In this document: positions 5,718-8,506 of the stretch, in pieces
Layout of the letters: each line of letters starts with the position of its first letter
Position numbering within the stretch: the stretch's first letter is position 1
Assembly: GCA_002316585.1 (NCBI GenBank)
Contig: DCDU01000164.1
Location: 1-8,506, forward strand
Direction of reading: 5' to 3'
DNA length: 8,506 bases
Source: Firmicutes bacterium UBA1047
GTDB lineage: Bacteria > Bacillota > Clostridia > Tissierellales > Sedimentibacteraceae
Program-made: the position numbers and the translations under genes
The notes under the pieces: model-generated
Databases searched by the model: none
Told to the model about the DNA's origin: nothing
Seen by the model: only the letters and a program-made list of their open reading frames with translations

Positions 5718-7277
5718 CTTTCTTTTAAAAGCTCTTAGCTTATTCATAATGGATGTGTGTGAAATATTTAGATTCTGCGCCGCTTTTCGATATGATTTAA
5801 ATTCATTAATTGCTTTTTGAATATATTTTATTTCAATTTCGGAAATAACAGCAGGAAGATCAATAGGAAATTCACATTCTTCATAGCTTGATTCAATCGG
5901 GGCTGTCTTGTCGGAAAATTGGTGTCTGTAATCAAGGATTATATCTGATTCCCCGATTTCATTTTCTGCCACAAAAATTGCTCTTTCCAGGACATTATTT
6001 AGTTCTCTTATGTTGCCCGGCCATCTAAAATGCAGAAGCTTATCCATAGCCTCTTTAGTAATTGTCATTGTCGGCTTACCATTCTTCCTGCAAATATCTC
6101 TTATGAAAAATTTAGTAAGCTTTTCGATATCTCCTTCTCTTTCCCTCAACGGTGGTATAAATATAGGAATAATATTTAAACGATAATATAAATCTTCCCT
6201 GAATGTCTTCTTTTCAATCATGCTTTCTAAGTCTCTGTGCGTAGCCGAAATAACTCTTACATCTACATCAATTTCGTGCTTTCCACCGATTCGACGTATC
6301 TTGTGTTCCTGCAAAACGCGCAGAATTTTGGCCTGCAGATGTGTTGCAAGCTCGCCGATTTCATCCAAAAATAATGTTCCGCCTGTTGCTTGTTCAAAAT
6401 ATCCCTGTTTCCCGGAAGAATTAGCTCCGGTAAAGGAACCTTTCTCATATCCGAAAAATTCACTTTCAATCAAGGTCTCTGGTACAGATGCACAATTTAC
6501 CGCAACAAACGGTCCGTTTGCACGCAAGCTCTCCATATGAATTGCTCTTGCAAACAGCTCCTTACCGGTTCCGCTCTCGCCTCTAATCATCACCGATGTA
6601 TCAGATTTTGCAACAGATTTCGCCAAATTAATGGTTTTTTTAATCTTGGTGCTCTCACCTAAAATGTTGTCAAAAGTTATCATAGACGGACGCATTATGG
6701 TATTTATCAGATTTCTGATATTAGCCATCTCTTTAATAATCACAAAATAGCTTGTAACGATACCTTGTTCGTTTTTGATGGGATTAAGATAGGCAAAATA
6801 TCCTTTTTCTTTTCCTGCATATTCTCTTATAAATTCAATGCTGCACGGTTTAATACTATCACACAGTACAGGGCAGTTTTCCATTAAGAAATCATGTAGA
6901 TTTTCTATTGTTCTGTTCTTATATTTCAGAAGCTGCCTTCCTTTATCATTATAGCTAATAATATGTCCTTTCGCGTCAGCCTTAATTATAGCATCATCGA
7001 TATTATTAAGAAGCGTGGACAATTCTACTTCAATTCGTTCATACTCCATTAAATCGATATAAGAAATGCTCTCTATTTCAGGTATTCTTTTTTTCATGAA
7101 ATTAATAAAGCCTGTCTCTGACAAAGAATCATCCCACTCTATTTTGCAACAAATATATGGATCTGATTCCATTGTTACAATATTAATCCCATAATCGGAA
7201 ATGGCTTTCAAAACCAAAAAAATCAGCCCCATGCGATTAGGTGTTCCGTTAATTTTAATTCTTCTTATGTCACTCAT
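5709..7277 (-). CDS. TyrR-like sigma-54-dependent activator (ACT-PAS-AAA+-HTH)
   Basis: This 522-residue bacterial enhancer-binding protein has four visible parts. An ACT-like ligand domain lies at about 3-75 (RIKINGTPNRMGLIFLVLKA at its start). A PAS domain lies at about 82-190. The sigma-54 interaction AAA+ domain lies at about 205-435. A C-terminal HTH lies at about 480-517 and contains NISHTSIMNKLRAF, very like the SHTAIANKLR type of TyrR. Motifs in the AAA+ domain are Walker A GESGTGKE (233-240), sigma-54 loop GSFTGA (280-285, the common variant of GAFTGA), Walker B GGTLFLDE (299-306), FREDLYYRLN (359-368) and WPGNIREL (419-426). All look functional. There is no receiver domain, so control is probably by small ligand. 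The start at 7277 has GGAG 6 bases upstream; the ATG at 7289 has none. It follows the amidohydrolase by 18 bases. The likely target is the racemase operon downstream. Confidence 0.93.
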   Translation of the reverse strand: MSDIRRIKINGTPNRMGLIFLVLKAISDYGINIVTMESDPYICCKIEWDDSLSETGFINFMKKRIPEIESISYIDLMEYERIEVELSTLLNNIDDAIIKADAKGHIISYNDKGRQLLKYKNRTIENLHDFLMENCPVLCDSIKPCSIEFIREYAGKEKGYFAYLNPIKNEQGIVTSYFVIIKEMANIRNLINTIMRPSMITFDNILGESTKIKKTINLAKSVAKSDTSVMIRGESGTGKELFARAIHMESLRANGPFVAVNCASVPETLIESEFFGYEKGSFTGANSSGKQGYFEQATGGTLFLDEIGELATHLQAKILRVLQEHKIRRIGGKHEIDVDVRVISATHRDLESMIEKKTFREDLYYRLNIIPIFIPPLREREGDIEKLTKFFIRDICRKNGKPTMTITKEAMDKLLHFRWPGNIRELNNVLERAIFVAENEIGESDIILDYRHQFSDKTAPIESSYEECEFPIDLPAVISEIEIKYIQKAINEFKSYRKAAQNLNISHTSIMNKLRAFKRKCK

Positions 7278-7295
7278 ACATATCTCCATATTTTG

Positions 7296-8471
7296 TCATT
7301 CCAACATACGCAACAGCAATGCCGACTGAATTTCAATTCCTATTTTAATACATTTTTCATCAAGATGAAAGTCCTTATTATGCAGACTGCATATTTCCTG
7401 TTCTTTCGGATCCTTGCAGCCGACATGAAAATATGCGCCTTTTGCATTTTTAGTATAATAAGCAAAATCTTCTGCTCCCATACTTGGCACATCTTTGATT
7501 ACTATATTGTCCCTGCCGAATAAACGAGCCGCTTCATCCTCAATTAAGTTAACAAGATTATCATCATTAATTAACGCATCATAGCTTTCAGTGATACATA
7601 CTTCCGCTTTGGCTCCGAAAGCTTCTGCCACCGATTCGGCAATCTCTTTTATTCGTCTTTTAGAATACTCCCTCTGCTCCGGTTTTAATGTTCTCAATGT
7701 TCCTTTTGCAACCGCCTTTTCAGGAATAATATTCCCTTTTGTTCCTCCGTGAAGCATACCGAAAGTAAGAACCGCTGAATCAGTAGCGGCAGTATTCCTG
7801 CTTACGAATGTCTGCAAGGCTGTTATGATATACGAAATTACAACGATTGTGTCAATGCACTTCTCCGGCTCAGCCGCATGTCCCGAAACTCCATGCACAA
7901 TAATTTCTACCTCATCAGTGCTTGCATTAAGGCACCCTCTTTTTATTTCAATCTTGCCGGTGTCAATATGCGGCATTACATGCATTCCGATTATATAATC
8001 AACCTTAGGCTTTTCCATGCAGCCGTCTTCTACCATAAGCTTTCCTCCGCCTATAGTTTCTTCCGCCGGTTCGAAAAAAAATTTGACATTTCCCTTCAAT
8101 TCTTTTTCCATAGCCTTTATCACTATAGCACTTCCCAGCAGCATAGCCGTATTCGCGTCATGTCCGCAGGCATGCATAACTCCTGCATTGACCGACTTGA
8201 AAGGATAATTGTTCTCCTCAAAAATCGGCAAGGCATCAATATCACTCTTTGCGGCTACCGTCTTTCCGTCTCGCATTCCTCTGACAATTGCCGACACTCC
8301 ATAGCCTCCCACGTTGCATTTATGTTCTATTCCATAATGTTGCAGCACCTCGCTAATCATTTTAGACGTATTAATTTCTTTTTCGCTAAGCTCCGGATTT
8401 TTGTGCATACATCTTCTGAAGTTAATCATTTCTTCAATTATTTTTTCGTTTGTTTTTTTATAATATTCCAT
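7296..8471 (-). CDS. M20D-type metal-dependent amidohydrolase
   Basis: This 391-residue cytoplasmic enzyme belongs to the M20D amidohydrolases (aminoacylase, hippurate and IAA-amino-acid hydrolase group), which split N-acyl amino acids or similar amides with a two-metal centre. Expected metal ligands are present: Cys102 and His104 in HACGHD, Glu138 in EPAEE (Glu137 the catalytic base), His164 in GMHVMP, and His364 in SLHNKDF. The lid domain is at about 183-295, with GHAAEPE (197-203). SMGAEDFAYY (330-339) is typical. Two local departures from the usual pattern are Lys75 in KSDIDALPI where Arg is common, and Asn107 in HDANT where His is common. The start is the ATG at 8471, with GGAGG 5 bases upstream; an in-frame TTG at 8483 overlaps that site. 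It is co-transcribed with the regulator. Its natural substrate cannot be read from sequence. Confidence 0.92.
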   Translation of the reverse strand: MEYYKKTNEKIIEEMINFRRCMHKNPELSEKEINTSKMISEVLQHYGIEHKCNVGGYGVSAIVRGMRDGKTVAAKSDIDALPIFEENNYPFKSVNAGVMHACGHDANTAMLLGSAIVIKAMEKELKGNVKFFFEPAEETIGGGKLMVEDGCMEKPKVDYIIGMHVMPHIDTGKIEIKRGCLNASTDEVEIIVHGVSGHAAEPEKCIDTIVVISYIITALQTFVSRNTAATDSAVLTFGMLHGGTKGNIIPEKAVAKGTLRTLKPEQREYSKRRIKEIAESVAEAFGAKAEVCITESYDALINDDNLVNLIEDEAARLFGRDNIVIKDVPSMGAEDFAYYTKNAKGAYFHVGCKDPKEQEICSLHNKDFHLDEKCIKIGIEIQSALLLRMLE

Positions 8472-8476
8472 TATAA

Positions 8477-8481
8477 CCTCC
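8477..8481 (-). promoter_or_regulatory. Ribosome binding site fixing the amidohydrolase start
   Basis: GGAGG with a 5-base spacer precedes the ATG at 8471. The remaining bases to the window end show no promoter, so the promoter of this transcript, or further upstream genes, lies outside the window. Confidence 0.85.
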
Positions 8482-8506
8482 AAATTTTAATTGATAAAGT
8501 TATACG

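Overview
The window looks like chromosomal DNA from an AT-rich, low-GC Gram-positive anaerobe, most likely a clostridial Bacillota. Evidence is the base composition, strong AAGGAG/GGAGG ribosome binding sites, short intergenic gaps, an NhaC-type antiporter, a YibE/F protein, and a sigma-54 activator of the kind common in amino-acid-fermenting Clostridia. Species cannot be named from sequence alone. All six convincing genes lie on the minus strand, so transcription runs from high to low coordinates.

In transcription order: (1) an M20D-type metal-dependent amidohydrolase (8471-7296) and, 18 bases later, a TyrR-like sigma-54 activator with ACT, PAS, AAA+ and HTH parts (7277-5709). These probably form one transcript, ended by a perfect 15-bp hairpin with a T run (5601-5647). 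(2) A 307-base regulatory gap. It holds three phased TGTAAA-N5-TTTACA dyads (5661-5717), the terminator, some smaller dyads, and a consensus -24/-12 sigma-54 promoter (5411-5426). (3) An operon of a hydantoin/Asp/Glu-type racemase (5371-4643), a DUF917 protein (4626-3520) and an NhaC-family transporter (3478-1988), closed by a strong terminator (1932-1974). (4) A gap of about 490 bases with little in it except a weak transposase-like remnant and a hairpin. (5) A YibE/F membrane protein (1381-197) with its own sigma-A-type promoter (1417-1444). (6) A non-coding end with a nested, inverted REP-like repeat cluster and a 35-bp tandem duplication (72-192).

The main interpretation is a self-contained, sigma-54-controlled catabolic module. 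The activator probably senses a small ligand through its ACT and/or PAS region, binds the three dyads (which resemble TyrR boxes with a 5-bp spacer), and switches on racemase-DUF917-NhaC from the -24/-12 promoter. The enzyme set (hydantoin-type racemase, DUF917 of the S-methylthiohydantoin desulfurase/hydantoinase-like group, and an amide hydrolase) suggests uptake and breakdown of a cyclic or N-acylated amino-acid derivative such as a hydantoin or thiohydantoin. The substrate is not determined by the sequence.
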